This document shows positions 11,261 to 20,312 of a DNA stretch of 64,000 nucleotides, piece by piece. Position numbers and translations under genes: made by a program. Where the stretch lies: positions 50,001 through 114,000 of the forward strand of contig NZ_CP096016.1 of NCBI RefSeq assembly GCF_023650515.1. Reading direction: 5' to 3'. A model generated the notes under the pieces. That model ran no database searches, was not told the DNA's origin, and saw only the letters and a program-made list of their open reading frames with translations. Source of the stretch: Alkalimarinus coralli (GTDB lineage: Bacteria; Pseudomonadota; Gammaproteobacteria; Pseudomonadales; Oleiphilaceae). Position 1 is the first letter of the stretch. Each line of letters starts with the position of its first letter.

Positions 11261-12037
11261 ATGATCTTCGCGGATACACATTGTCATCTGGATTTTGCGA
11301 TCTTTGATAGTGATCGCGAAGATTTGATTGAGCGGTGTGAGTCTGCGGGGGTTGGGCTGTTCATTGTCCCCGGGGTGGGGAGAGAAAACTGGGGTCGAGT
11401 TATACGTTTGTCAGCAAGATATGAGGGCGTTCATCCTTGCATCGGCTTGCATCCCTGTTTTTTGGAAGGATATCAAGATAAAGACCTTGATGAGCTGGAG
11501 GGCTTGTTGCTTAAGCACAAGGAGATAGTCGCTATCGGTGAAATCGGGTTGGATCTAACGGTGGGAGGGCTGGAACGGCAGTTGGCGCTTTTTGAACACC
11601 AGATTGATCTTGCGAATCAGTATGAATTGCCGGTCATTATGCATTCCAGAAAAGCTCACAATCTGATACTTGAAGTGATCAAGAGAAAGCCGCTTGTGGC
11701 TGGCGGGGTGCTTCATGGTTTTTCCGGTAGTTTCGAGCAGGCTATGATGTTTTGGCGAGCTGGAGTGTATTTGGGTATGGGTGGGGTTATCACATATGAA
11801 CGGGCGCAAAAAACCCGAAGAGCCTTTGCCCAACTACCGCTAGAGTCTGTTGTTTTGGAAACGGATAGCCCTGACATGCCCTTGTCGGGGAAGCAGGGAG
11901 GGAGAAATACTCCTCTCAATATCCCGCTGATAAGTGCAGCGTTTTGCTCTCTCAGGCCCGAAAGTGAAGAGGTGATAAAGCAACAGATTCTAAAAAATAC
12001 GCTTGAACTCTTTAGTATTGAGGCCCCCAAAGCCTGA
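11261..12037 (+). CDS. TatD-family metal-dependent hydrolase (YjjV-type)
   Basis: A 258-residue member of the TatD/YcfH/YjjV amidohydrolase-fold nucleases. The metal-binding residues are in place: His7-x-His9 (DTHCHLD), the Glu in GEIGLDL, the His in MHSRKAH, the His in LHGFSGS, and the Asp in ETDSPDMP. TatD enzymes act as 3'-5' exonucleases or D-aminoacyl hydrolases. The exact substrate is not shown by sequence. The HLDF start and overall length favour YjjV over TatD. It sits directly after prfC. Confidence 0.85.
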   Translation: MIFADTHCHLDFAIFDSDREDLIERCESAGVGLFIVPGVGRENWGRVIRLSARYEGVHPCIGLHPCFLEGYQDKDLDELEGLLLKHKEIVAIGEIGLDLTVGGLERQLALFEHQIDLANQYELPVIMHSRKAHNLILEVIKRKPLVAGGVLHGFSGSFEQAMMFWRAGVYLGMGGVITYERAQKTRRAFAQLPLESVVLETDSPDMPLSGKQGGRNTPLNIPLISAAFCSLRPESEEVIKQQILKNTLELFSIEAPKA

Positions 12038-12108
12038 TTATGTTTAATGACAGGAAAATAAGTTAGTTTTAGGTTAAATAAGACTAGCACTTTGTCTTTT
12101 AATTGTTT

Positions 12109-12266
12109 TATAATTCGCGCCCTGAATTTTTTAACGCTTTACTGAATGGAACCTGCCCCGTTTCCTGCCGGTTGGGCATTTTTAGCAATCTTGAAATGCT
12201 TCCTTTGCTTGGGTAGAATGCCCGGCACTTTTGGAAGACCTTTTATATATTTAAAGGCGGGATTTA
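12109..12266 (+). promoter_or_regulatory. rplM promoter -10 and 5' leader
   Basis: TATAAT at 12109-12114 followed by TCGCG makes a credible -10 box. Transcription would start near 12120 and give a leader of about 145 bases. The leader contains a TGCCC (12154-12158) / GGGCA (12174-12178) pairing followed by five T. L13 is known to repress its own operon in E. coli, so a regulatory leader is plausible, but the fold here is my inference. Confidence 0.4.
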
Positions 12267-12695
12267 ATGAAAACATTAAGTGCAAAGCCAGAAAGCGTAA
12301 AACGTGACTGGTTCGTAGTTGATGCTGCTGGCAAGACTCTAGGTCGTCTCTCGACTGAGATTGCCCGACGCCTTAGGGGCAAGCATAAGCCAGAGTATAC
12401 TCCACATGTTGATACTGGCGACTACATTGTTGTAATCAACTGTGAGAAGGTTCGTGTAACAGGGAACAAGCAGAAAGATAAGACATATTATCACCACACT
12501 GGTTACATGGGTGGTATTAAGTCGATCTCTTTTGAAAAGTTGATTGAAAAAGCCCCTGAGCGAGTTATTCAGACATCTGTTAAGGGAATGTTGCCAAAAG
12601 GGCCTTTGGGTCGCGCAATGTTCAAAAAAATGAAAGTGTACGCGGGTTCAGAGCATCCTCATACTGCTCAGCAGCCGCAACAACTGGATATCTAA
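12267..12695 (+). CDS. rplM: Large-subunit ribosomal protein L13
   Basis: A 142-residue ribosomal protein, the same length as E. coli L13, starting [20 protein letters not shown]. It binds 23S rRNA early in 50S assembly. The hallmark segments [19 protein letters not shown] and [10 protein letters not shown] are present. An AAGGCGGG RBS precedes the ATG. rpsI follows after 12 bases in the usual two-gene operon. Confidence 0.97.
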   Translation: MKTLSAKPESVKRDWFVVDAAGKTLGRLSTEIARRLRGKHKPEYTPHVDTGDYIVVINCEKVRVTGNKQKDKTYYHHTGYMGGIKSISFEKLIEKAPERVIQTSVKGMLPKGPLGRAMFKKMKVYAGSEHPHTAQQPQQLDI

Positions 12696-12707
12696 CGGGA
12701 GCCGATT

Positions 12708-13100
12708 ATGTCGACTAATTTTAACTACGGCACTGGTCGCCGTAAGACATCTACAGCTCGTGTATTTATCAAGTCGGGCAGTGGTCAGATACTAGTAAAT
12801 GATCGTCCATTGGACGAGTTTTTCGGTCGTGAAACTGCTCGTATGGTTGTTCGTCAGCCGCTTGAGTTGGTTGAAATGACTGACAAGTTTGACATCAAGG
12901 TTACTGTTATTGGTGGCGGTACAACGGGTCAAGCTGGTGCTATCCGGCACGGTATTACACGTGCATTGATGGAATACGATGAAACATTGCGTCCAGCTCT
13001 TCGCGGTGCGGGTTATGTTACTCGTGATGCGCGTAAAGTTGAGCGTAAGAAAGTGGGTCTTCGCAAAGCGCGTAAGCGTCCACAGTTCTCCAAGCGTTAA
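12708..13100 (+). CDS. rpsI: Small-subunit ribosomal protein S9
   Basis: A 130-residue protein of the 30S head. It begins with the conserved [14 protein letters not shown] and ends in the basic tail [11 protein letters not shown], whose terminal Lys-Arg reaches the P-site tRNA. The start has the RBS CGGGAG. It is cotranscribed with rplM, and a strong terminator follows. Confidence 0.97.
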   Translation: MSTNFNYGTGRRKTSTARVFIKSGSGQILVNDRPLDEFFGRETARMVVRQPLELVEMTDKFDIKVTVIGGGTTGQAGAIRHGITRALMEYDETLRPALRGAGYVTRDARKVERKKVGLRKARKRPQFSKR

Positions 13101-13122
13101 TCGACGCTTCGGATGCAGTCTT

Positions 13123-13159
13123 AAAACGCCCGAAGGGATGTCCTTTCGGGCGTTTTTTT
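13123..13159 (+). terminator. Terminator of the rplM-rpsI operon
   Basis: A near-perfect hairpin, ACGCCCGAAGGGA / TCCTTTCGGGCGT, with a two-base loop followed by a run of T. Confidence 0.93.
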
Positions 13160-13348
13160 GTTTATGGGGCTGTCAACTCTAAATAGTTGATTTAGCGCAA
13201 CGCCCGCTGATTAATATGCCAAATTTCTTGAAGAAAATGGTTATTTTCTTTACCATTTGTGCCGTTTAAATTTTTGGGTCCTAAAGTTTTTTAAACTAAA
13301 AAAACGACTCTTTTAAGGGTTGTGAGCTGCTTGATGGGAGAAGCCAGT

Positions 13349-13942
13349 ATGAGTAATGGCGAAGTTAACGCCGGCCGACGTCGATTTTTAATCGGCGCAA
13401 CCTCCGTAGTGGGTGGGGTTGGGGCTGTCGGAGCTGCAGTACCGTTCGTCGCATCTTGGAATCCAAGTGCGAAGGCTAAGGCTGCAGGTGCACCGGTTAA
13501 GGCAAATATAAGCAAGATTGAGCCGGGTCAGCAAATGACAGTAGAGTGGCGAGGCAAGCCTGTATGGATTGTTCGCCGAACAAAAGAAATGATAGACAAT
13601 ATCGAGAAGTTGAACGATAAAGTTCTAGATCCTGATTCCCAAGAGCCTCAGCAGCCCGAATACATTACCGGTATCTATCGTGCTTCTCGCCCAGAATTTG
13701 CAGTGCTTGTGGGAATATGTACTCATTTGGGGTGCTCTCCACAGTATCGCCCTGAAGTTGAGGCGGCAGACTTGGGTGCTGATTGGTTAGGCGGCTTTTT
13801 CTGCCCGTGTCACGGCTCTAAGTTTGACCTGTCTGGTCGTGTTTTTAAGGGTGTTCCAGCACCCCTAAACCTTGAAGTACCTCCATACAAGTATATTGAT
13901 GACAATAATCTTATTATTGGTGTTGATGAGGAGACCGCGTAA
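13349..13942 (+). CDS. petA: Ubiquinol-cytochrome c reductase Rieske iron-sulfur subunit
   Basis: The 2Fe-2S subunit of the cytochrome bc1 complex. It takes electrons from ubiquinol on the periplasmic side. The N-terminus carries a twin-arginine-type anchor (RRRFLIG, residues 10-16, then a Gly/Ala/Val-rich membrane segment). The cluster boxes are CTHLGC (Cys124, His126, Cys129) and CPCHG (Cys152, Cys154, His155). The start is the ATG of MSNGEV, with GGGAGAA upstream. An in-frame GTG 27 bases earlier is less likely. It is the first gene of petABC and overlaps petB by one base (TAATG). Confidence 0.95.
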   Translation: MSNGEVNAGRRRFLIGATSVVGGVGAVGAAVPFVASWNPSAKAKAAGAPVKANISKIEPGQQMTVEWRGKPVWIVRRTKEMIDNIEKLNDKVLDPDSQEPQQPEYITGIYRASRPEFAVLVGICTHLGCSPQYRPEVEAADLGADWLGGFFCPCHGSKFDLSGRVFKGVPAPLNLEVPPYKYIDDNNLIIGVDEETA

Positions 13943-15174
13943 TGCAAAAGTTGATTGAATGGATTGACGCGCGGCTGCCTGTTGTAACCGCGTACGAAAA
14001 GCATATGAGCAAGTACTATGCGCCAAAGAATTTTAACGTTATGTATTTCTTTGGTTCACTATCTATGCTGGTGCTTGTGAATCAGTTGTTAACGGGTATC
14101 TGGTTAACAATGAGTTATAACCCATCTGCTGAAGGCGCTTTCGCTTCAATAGAATATATCATGCGTGACGTAGAGTACGGGTGGTTGTTACGTTACTTGC
14201 ACTCTACAGGTGCATCGGCATTTTTTGTTGTTGTTTACCTCCATATGTTTCGCGGCTTAATGTACGGTTCCTACCGTAAGCCCCGTGAGCTTGTATGGAT
14301 CTTCGGTATGACGATCTACTTGGTGTTGATGGCAGAAGCCTTTATGGGCTACTTGCTGCCTTGGGGGCAAATGTCGTACTGGGGAGCTCAGGTTATCATC
14401 AACCTGTTTGGTGCTATCCCTGTTATCGGTGAAGATCTTTCCCTTTGGATTCGTGGGGACTACTTGATCTCCGGTATTACGTTAAACCGCTTCTTTGCTT
14501 TACATGTGGTTGCACTGCCTATTGTTCTGTTGGCACTTGTTGTTCTGCACTTGTTGGCTCTTCATGAGGTTGGTTCTAACAACCCTGATGGGATCGAAAT
14601 CAAGAAGAATAAAGATGAGAATGGTATTCCTAAAGACGGTATTCCGTTCCACCCTTACTATACTGTTCACGATATTGTTGCAGTTGTGGTCTTTTTATTC
14701 GTCTTCTGTGGTGTCGTGTTCTTCTTCCCTGAGATGGGTGGGTTCTTCCTTGAAAAGCCTAACTTTGAACCCGCAAACCCATTGAAAACACCTGAGCATA
14801 TAGCGCCCGTATGGTACTTTACGCCATATTACGCAATGCTTAGAGCGGTAACCGTGGGGATACTAGGTTTGCCAGCTAAGTTCTGGGGGGTTGTGGTTAT
14901 GGGAGCCGCCATCGCGATTCTATTTGTATTGCCTTGGTTGGATCGTAGTCCTGTTAAATCTATTCGTTATAAAGGATGGATTAGTAAAATTGCCTTGATT
15001 GCATTTGCTATTAGCTTTGTGGTGCTTGGTTATTTGGGGGCTGTACCGAGTACCCCAGGGAAAACTACTTTGGCGCAGATTCTGACATTTATTTACTTTG
15101 CATTTTTCATCTTGATGCCTTGGTATAGTCGAATCGATAAAACAAAACCAGTACCAGAAAGGGTGACGGGCTAA
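13942..15174 (+). CDS. petB: Cytochrome b subunit of the bc1 complex
   Basis: A 410-residue membrane subunit carrying two b haems and the quinol oxidation and quinone reduction sites. The haem histidine pairs lie in LRYLHSTGASAFF plus YLHMFRG, and in FALHVVALP plus VVLHLLALHE. The quinol-site PEW-type motif appears as APVWYF. The length is typical of a split cytochrome b of bacteria, with an extended C-terminal helix set. It shares TAATG junctions with petA and petC, indicating tight coupling. Confidence 0.95.
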   Translation: MQKLIEWIDARLPVVTAYEKHMSKYYAPKNFNVMYFFGSLSMLVLVNQLLTGIWLTMSYNPSAEGAFASIEYIMRDVEYGWLLRYLHSTGASAFFVVVYLHMFRGLMYGSYRKPRELVWIFGMTIYLVLMAEAFMGYLLPWGQMSYWGAQVIINLFGAIPVIGEDLSLWIRGDYLISGITLNRFFALHVVALPIVLLALVVLHLLALHEVGSNNPDGIEIKKNKDENGIPKDGIPFHPYYTVHDIVAVVVFLFVFCGVVFFFPEMGGFFLEKPNFEPANPLKTPEHIAPVWYFTPYYAMLRAVTVGILGLPAKFWGVVVMGAAIAILFVLPWLDRSPVKSIRYKGWISKIALIAFAISFVVLGYLGAVPSTPGKTTLAQILTFIYFAFFILMPWYSRIDKTKPVPERVTG

Positions 15175-15929
15175 TGAAGAAGATACTTGTAACTATGGTG
15201 TTTGCAGTATTACCTGCATTTGCATTTGCTGCTGGAGGGGGTGTTCCTCTCGATCATATGAAGCCTGACTTGGAAGACAAGGCTTCGCTTCAGAATGGTG
15301 CGGCAACATTTACTAACTATTGCATGGGGTGCCATAGCATGAAATACGCTCGTTACGAGCGTGTTGCGACGGATCTTGGGATTCCTCTTGAGGCTTATGA
15401 AGAGAACCTGATATTCAGCGATGCTAAAATCGGCGAGCTGATGAATATCGCAATGCAGCCCTCTCAAGCTAAAAACTGGTTCGGTAACCCTCCGCCAGAC
15501 CTAACATTGGAAGGCCGCTTGCGTGGAGCTGACTGGTTGTATAGTTATATGCGCGCCTTTTATGCTGATCCTTCTCGCCCTTACGGTGTGAATAATTCAG
15601 TATTCAAAGATGTGGGCATGCCTCATGTTCTGGCTGGTTTGCAAGGCGTTTGCGCCCATAAGCCAGAAACAGGTGCTGAAAAAGTAGTTGATCCATTGAG
15701 TGGACGTATTGTTTCGGAAGGTGGCTGTGAGAGTTATGCCACTGAAGGAACGATGACGAAGGCTGAGTACGATGAGACCATTTATGATCTGGTTAACTTT
15801 ATGGTCTATATGGCTGAGCCGTCTCGAATGGAGAGTGAGAACTTGGGGAAATGGGTGCTTATATTCTTGGTAATCCTGTTTATTCCTGCATACTTCTTAA
15901 ATAAAGAGTACTGGAAAGACGTTCACTAA
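15174..15929 (+). CDS. petC: Cytochrome c1 subunit of the bc1 complex
   Basis: A 251-residue c-type cytochrome that passes electrons from the Rieske centre to soluble cytochrome c. It has a cleavable signal peptide (residues 1-19, ending AFAFA), the haem site Cys50-Met-Gly-Cys53-His54, and a distal Met axial ligand probably in the MPHVL region. A C-terminal membrane anchor spans about 226-245, followed by the basic tail NKEYWKDVH. It is the last gene of the operon, and a terminator follows. Confidence 0.94.
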   Translation: MKKILVTMVFAVLPAFAFAAGGGVPLDHMKPDLEDKASLQNGAATFTNYCMGCHSMKYARYERVATDLGIPLEAYEENLIFSDAKIGELMNIAMQPSQAKNWFGNPPPDLTLEGRLRGADWLYSYMRAFYADPSRPYGVNNSVFKDVGMPHVLAGLQGVCAHKPETGAEKVVDPLSGRIVSEGGCESYATEGTMTKAEYDETIYDLVNFMVYMAEPSRMESENLGKWVLIFLVILFIPAYFLNKEYWKDVH

Positions 15930-15962
15930 AAAATTGGTGTATAATTCGTCTACTTTCTTGTG

Positions 15963-15998
15963 TCCAGCGCGTGGTTAACCCCATTCGCTGGATTTTTT
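15963..15998 (+). terminator. Terminator after petABC
   Basis: TCCAGCG (15963-15969) pairs with CGCTGGA (15986-15992), followed by six T. Confidence 0.75.
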
Positions 15999-16008
15999 CT
16001 TCTGTTTT

Positions 16009-16014
16009 TATAAT
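16009..16014 (+). promoter_or_regulatory. Candidate -10 element for sspA
   Basis: TATAAT, 34 bases before the sspA ATG and downstream of the pet terminator. The -35 region is not convincing. Confidence 0.35.
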
Positions 16015-16047
16015 GATATAGAAACGTTGCTATTGTGGGGTAACTCT

Positions 16048-16677
16048 ATGGGTGTTGTGACCAAACGGTCTTCGATGACCTTCTTTTCAGATGGCCAAAG
16101 TCATTATAGTCATCGGGTTAGAATTGTGTTGGCAGAGAAAGGTGTTGCTGTTGATGTAATTGATGTTGATCCTGATAACAAGCCTGAAGAATTAGCAGAC
16201 CTTAATCCATATAACGCGTTACCGACGCTAGTTGATCGTGAGCTTGTGCTTTATGAAGCCAACATCATGATGGAGTATTTGGATGAGCGATTTCCGCATC
16301 CTCCTTTGTTGCCTGTTTACCCTGTTGCTCGTGCGCAGAGTCGCCTGATGATGCACCGTATTCAAAAAGACTGGTGTGACTTTGTGGACACCATTTTATT
16401 GGGTAAAGATGAAGCAGCGGTTGAGCAAGCGCGTAAAGAGTTTCGAGAAAGCCTTATTGTGACTGCGCCGATCTTCAATGAGAAACCCTACTTTATGAGT
16501 GAGGAGTTTACCATTGTTGACTGTTGTGTTGCGCCTCTACTGTGGAGGTTGCCATTGCTAGGTATTGAGCTTCCCGAAAAGCAGGAGAAGTTGATCAATA
16601 AATATATGGATAGACTGTTTGAGCGGGAATCGTTCAAAGCGAGTCTTTCAGATGCAGAGCTGGAAATGCGAATCTAG
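16048..16677 (+). CDS. sspA: Stringent starvation protein A
   Basis: A 209-residue RNA-polymerase-associated protein with a glutathione-S-transferase fold but no enzyme activity expected. It is known in E. coli for stationary-phase and acid-stress gene control and phage P1 late transcription. The N-terminal thioredoxin-like half (SHYSHRVRIVLAEKG, then LNPYNALPTLVDRELVLYE) and the alpha-helical C-half match the family. The ATG of MGVVTKRS is used; a TTG 21 bases upstream is not needed. sspB follows after a terminator, so the pair is not strictly one transcript. Confidence 0.93.
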   Translation: MGVVTKRSSMTFFSDGQSHYSHRVRIVLAEKGVAVDVIDVDPDNKPEELADLNPYNALPTLVDRELVLYEANIMMEYLDERFPHPPLLPVYPVARAQSRLMMHRIQKDWCDFVDTILLGKDEAAVEQARKEFRESLIVTAPIFNEKPYFMSEEFTIVDCCVAPLLWRLPLLGIELPEKQEKLINKYMDRLFERESFKASLSDAELEMRI

Positions 16678-16695
16678 TATTTGCATAAAATTGCC

Positions 16696-16722
16696 AAAAA
16701 GGGATGTTCGCATCCCTTTTTC
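16696..16722 (+). terminator. Terminator between sspA and sspB
   Basis: AAAAAGGGATG-TTCG-CATCCCTTTTT, a perfect 11-base stem with a stable UUCG tetraloop. Confidence 0.9.
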
Positions 16723-16817
16723 TTTGTGTATTGTATAAAATCCAATGTAGCTAAGCTGTTTCAATTGAGACGTCGAATGATAGTGACGGGTATTAAGCTG
16801 TTCTGTGGAGAGATAAA

Positions 16818-17204
16818 ATGACGCCAAGCAGGCCTTATTTGCTAAGAGCCCTAAATGAGTGGATTTTGGATAACAACATGACCCCTTATCTTGTTGTTGA
16901 TGCAGGGGTGCAAGGTGTTGAGGTTCCCCAGGATTTTGTCACGGATGGCCAGATTGTACTGAATATCTGTCCTACAGCTGTTGTAGGCCTTTCTATTGAC
17001 AATGAGTCGGTCGAGTTTAGTGCCCGATTTGGTGGGGTGCCAATGCAGGTATATGTCCCCTTTGTCGCAATTATGGCTATCTATGCTAAAGAGAATGGTC
17101 AGGGAATGGTCTTTGGTTCAGAGCCTGGGGCACCAGACCCTGAAAAGCCTACTGAGTCAAAAAAAGAAAAGGCCTCTAAGCCTTCCTTGAAAGTTGTGAA
17201 ATAG
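16818..17204 (+). CDS. sspB: ClpXP protease specificity-enhancing factor
   Basis: A 128-residue adaptor that delivers ssrA-tagged peptides to ClpXP. The conserved core is seen in RPYLLRALNEWILDNNMTPYLVVDA, in the substrate-groove segment INICPTAV as ILNICPTAV, and in FSARFGG. The acidic/charged linker ends in a short basic tail (KASKPSLKVVK) that serves as the ClpX-binding tail in the family. It is somewhat shorter than E. coli SspB (165) because of a shorter linker. Confidence 0.93.
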   Translation: MTPSRPYLLRALNEWILDNNMTPYLVVDAGVQGVEVPQDFVTDGQIVLNICPTAVVGLSIDNESVEFSARFGGVPMQVYVPFVAIMAIYAKENGQGMVFGSEPGAPDPEKPTESKKEKASKPSLKVVK

Positions 17205-17269
17205 CGTCGTGCTTGATTAGTTGCACGATGCGTTTGAGTTGAACGCCTATTACTCGTGCAACGACCACC

Positions 17270-17860
17270 TTATCCTACACCAAAAATTTGCTGGTCAATA
17301 AGCGAGCACGTCGTGTTAATGGCTAGCAAGTGGCCTTCCTGTATTCTGGCTCCTGAATTAGATGTGACTCTGATTTCTATGTCTTCCGGATGGAGCAGAG
17401 ATGATAGGTGTCCTCCGTCCTTTCCGGTCAATGCAACGATTTTCATTTCCTTGTCGTGTGCTGCTTGAATTGCTTGAATAACGTTTGCACAGTTCCCGTC
17501 TTCAGTAAGCACAATCAAGATGTCTTTGGTGTGGCCTATCGCTCTAATTTGCTTTGAAAAAATGTCGTTATAGTTTGAGTCTCGGGTTATGGCCGTAATC
17601 GTTGAGATATTTGAAGAGAGATTGATAGCTGGCAGGCCGGGTCTTTCGTGTTCATGCCTATTCATTAAACTGGTAGTTATAAAGCTTGCCAGTGGTGCGC
17701 TACTGCCGTTGGCGCAAACAATCACTTTACCGTCATTTAATAAGCAGTTAACCATTAGTTGGCTGGCATCGGTAACGCTTACAGGAAGTGTCTCTAGTAT
17801 ATCGGTAAGAGAGTCTATGCTATCGCATATTATTTTTCTTGCGTTGTCTTCTGGATGCAT
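17270..17860 (-). CDS. diaA: SIS-domain protein, DnaA initiator-associating factor DiaA-like
   Basis: A 196-residue sugar-isomerase (SIS) fold protein. DiaA binds the DnaA N-terminal domain as a tetramer and promotes timely initiation at oriC, while the sister family GmhA makes heptose phosphate. The SIS core is visible in VIVCANGSSAPLASF and DILIVLTEDGN. Assignment to DiaA rather than GmhA rests on its position after yraN and lpoA, the standard order, and on similarity along the length. It is the last gene of that minus-strand operon. The outer-membrane BON protein gene yraP, which often follows, is absent here. Confidence 0.8.
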   Translation of the reverse strand: MHPEDNARKIICDSIDSLTDILETLPVSVTDASQLMVNCLLNDGKVIVCANGSSAPLASFITTSLMNRHEHERPGLPAINLSSNISTITAITRDSNYNDIFSKQIRAIGHTKDILIVLTEDGNCANVIQAIQAAHDKEMKIVALTGKDGGHLSSLLHPEDIEIRVTSNSGARIQEGHLLAINTTCSLIDQQIFGVG

Positions 17861-17907
17861 TTGGGTCTCGGTAAATAGCGTGGATGTGTTTTATGGTGTT
17901 TAGGTAC

Positions 17908-18273
17908 TCAGTTGAATGCTGATGTAATCCAATTGATATCGTGAGCTTTAAAGGGTGTTTTTGATGGCTTGATTGTTATGGTATCAAAGCGGCAGGGGGT
18001 ATCCCATAGTTTATTTTTCATTAAAAAATAGTTTGCCGTAGTGATAATGTTTTGTTGTTTTCTGTGTGTGATACTTTCTTCTGCTGAGCCAAAATGGTGC
18101 CTTTTCCTAAACCTTACTTCGACGAAAACAAGCGTATCGTTGTGCTGCATAATCAAGTCAATTTCACCAGTTCTGTGCCGAAAGTTTCTTTCAAGAAGAA
18201 TAAGGCCATTTTTCTGTAGGTAGCGGCTTGCAATTTCTTCGTAGTAAGCGCCTTGCTGCGTAGTGTTGTTCAT
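17908..18273 (-). CDS. yraN: UPF0102 (YraN) family nuclease-fold protein
   Basis: A 121-residue protein of the YraN family, which has a restriction-endonuclease-like fold. The active-site-like residues are visible in GEIDLIMQHNDTLVFVEVRFR (the E-D-ExK pattern degenerates to EVR). The N-terminal YYEEIASRYLQKNG is typical. Its function is not established in the family. It lies 32 bases after lpoA and 47 before diaA. Confidence 0.9.
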   Translation of the reverse strand: MNNTTQQGAYYEEIASRYLQKNGLILLERNFRHRTGEIDLIMQHNDTLVFVEVRFRKRHHFGSAEESITHRKQQNIITTANYFLMKNKLWDTPCRFDTITIKPSKTPFKAHDINWITSAFN

Positions 18274-18305
18274 AATCTCTTCCTTGAGATGGCGGTGATG
18301 GGATG

Positions 18306-20126
18306 CTATTTTTCTGCTCTAGGCTCTCCGCTTACAAAGCGAGCCCAATCAAGTGTTCTATGAATTTGATTTTTCTCATTCATCGTCAGCAGTCCTGTTT
18401 GCCCGTTTACCTGACTCCCTGAAATGCGTTCAAGCAGAATCAGGCGCGGCGCAAGCGTATAGGTGTCTGAACCTAGGGCGAATAAACGGTCATAACGCTG
18501 CGAGCGCTGAGGTAGCAGGGTGTGGATCTGGTGTTTGATGGCATTGGTTTGGTTTAATATCCAAGGTGTTTCAACAAACTTAACCCCGTTTAAGTCAGTA
18601 TCTCTTTGCGGGGAAGGGGTGCCAGAATATATGTGAGATGTTGCGTAGATGGGGATATCGCTTGCGTAGTGAAACGAGAACAATGGCTTCAGCTGCCTTG
18701 CTGTTTCTGGCTTGGATACCATCACAATAGCATCAATATCTTGTCGTCTTCTCGGGGTGAACTCAATGGACTCTACTATGGTGTTTCTGACTGCCCTGGC
18801 TCTTTGTTTACTCTTGTCTACAGCGAGTAGTTTCTCAACGACATTGGATAACTTTCTTTTGGTGAAGAAAGCGCTGTCCACAATCTGACCATTGCGCCGT
18901 AGCCATTCCTCTGAAAACGCGTGGTAAATACGCTGACCCCAATCGCTCTCAGGCATTATGGTGACGACTTGCCGGGCACCGCTTAACCAAAGCTTATCTA
19001 CCAATTGGTGGGCTTCATCTTCTGCTGAGAGACCAAACTGGTATAGCTGAAGGGGAGCAATAGCGCTTTTGTCCAGGTAGTTTAGGGCAAGCACGGGAAC
19101 CGCGAGTGAGCTCATGCTTTCAAGTTCCTTTAAAGAGCCTTTATCTAAAGGGCCTATAATCAGGTCCGGCTCACTGTTCAGTATCTGCTGGTAAACTGAA
19201 GCAAAGGCGCGATTGTTTGTGTCGTACAGTGTTATTTCAGTATCGCTGGTTGAGTGAGACTTGTCTGCATAAAATGTCGCAAGAAAACCGTCGCGGATTG
19301 CCTCGCCTGCTTTTGCTAAAGGGCCTGTGAGGGGGAGTGCAAGTGCAATCTTGTCTGGACGCCTATCTGGAAGTGTTGACAGAAGCTCAAGCTCCTCTGG
19401 CAGTTTTAGGGCTGCTGGGTGTTCTGGCCATTGTGTTAGCCATGAGGAAAGCGCTGATAACTGCTGTTCGAGGCTGATTTGGTTTTGCTTAATGTTTGCC
19501 GCAAGTTGCAGCCAGCCTTTGAGCTCGTAGTTGTTTGTGTTTTCTTGTTGCTGGCTTAGCTCAGAAGTTTGAGTCTTGCTCAGTGACTGCCAGATTCGTT
19601 CATGATTGTCCCAATACTCGTCTCCCGAATAAAGCGCAGATGCATTAACTCGTTCTTTGGCCGCTAAAAGATATTGACTGGTTAAATCATAGGCTTTGGC
19701 TTTTATTTCCCAAGCCTGTCTCTGGGTGTCAGGGGGGGCTTGTTGAAAAAAGTGGCTGAGTGTGTTCTCAAGGAGTTGTTTCAGTTGCGCTGTATCTTGC
19801 TCTGCTACTGCAATTGAAAGCGCGATAAGCATATATTGCTCTTGAATGTGTGGGGGCTGCTGAGAGTAGTCGATTAATATTAGTGTTGCTTCAGCCTGAT
19901 CATACTCTGCATTTTGGCGAAATAGTTCTGCCAGTTGTAGTTGGTAACCTGCTTTGACGAGGGGGTCGATTGCATTCTCAGCATTTCTACGCAGGTTCTC
20001 TACTGATAAGGTTTCTTCTGGAGTATCCATGGTATCTTGCTGTTGTGGTGTTTCTGTAGGCGTGGTTGAGCACCCGACAGCAAAAATAATTAAGGGGATA
20101 AGTCCAGTTTTTATAAGTCTATGCAT
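18306..20126 (-). CDS. lpoA: Outer-membrane lipoprotein activator of penicillin-binding protein 1A
   Basis: A 606-residue LpoA (YraM) homologue. LpoA spans from the outer membrane to PBP1A and stimulates peptidoglycan synthesis. The signal peptide ends in the lipobox FAVGC with Cys19. The first about 230 residues after it form the TPR-like helical domain. From about 250 on there is a periplasmic-binding-protein-like domain (RRPDKIALALPLTGPLAKAG). The ATG of MHRLIKT is chosen because it gives a normal lipoprotein signal; the open frame extends 78 bases upstream without one. It is the first gene of lpoA-yraN-diaA, and divergent from rsmI. Confidence 0.92.
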   Translation of the reverse strand: MHRLIKTGLIPLIIFAVGCSTTPTETPQQQDTMDTPEETLSVENLRRNAENAIDPLVKAGYQLQLAELFRQNAEYDQAEATLILIDYSQQPPHIQEQYMLIALSIAVAEQDTAQLKQLLENTLSHFFQQAPPDTQRQAWEIKAKAYDLTSQYLLAAKERVNASALYSGDEYWDNHERIWQSLSKTQTSELSQQQENTNNYELKGWLQLAANIKQNQISLEQQLSALSSWLTQWPEHPAALKLPEELELLSTLPDRRPDKIALALPLTGPLAKAGEAIRDGFLATFYADKSHSTSDTEITLYDTNNRAFASVYQQILNSEPDLIIGPLDKGSLKELESMSSLAVPVLALNYLDKSAIAPLQLYQFGLSAEDEAHQLVDKLWLSGARQVVTIMPESDWGQRIYHAFSEEWLRRNGQIVDSAFFTKRKLSNVVEKLLAVDKSKQRARAVRNTIVESIEFTPRRRQDIDAIVMVSKPETARQLKPLFSFHYASDIPIYATSHIYSGTPSPQRDTDLNGVKFVETPWILNQTNAIKHQIHTLLPQRSQRYDRLFALGSDTYTLAPRLILLERISGSQVNGQTGLLTMNEKNQIHRTLDWARFVSGEPRAEK

Positions 20127-20312
20127 AATCAAATGATAACCATTAATTTCCGACAGTCGCAGAGGTTGGACGGATGTGATTGGAATAATACTGTAGAATA
20201 ACAAATAACGCTTTACGTGTGGTTGATTGATTTAGAAAAATTGATGTTTAAGATCCGCTTATTATTCATAAATGAGCGGCTGAAAGTGGCTAGCAATATT
20301 GGAAGGTATTCG

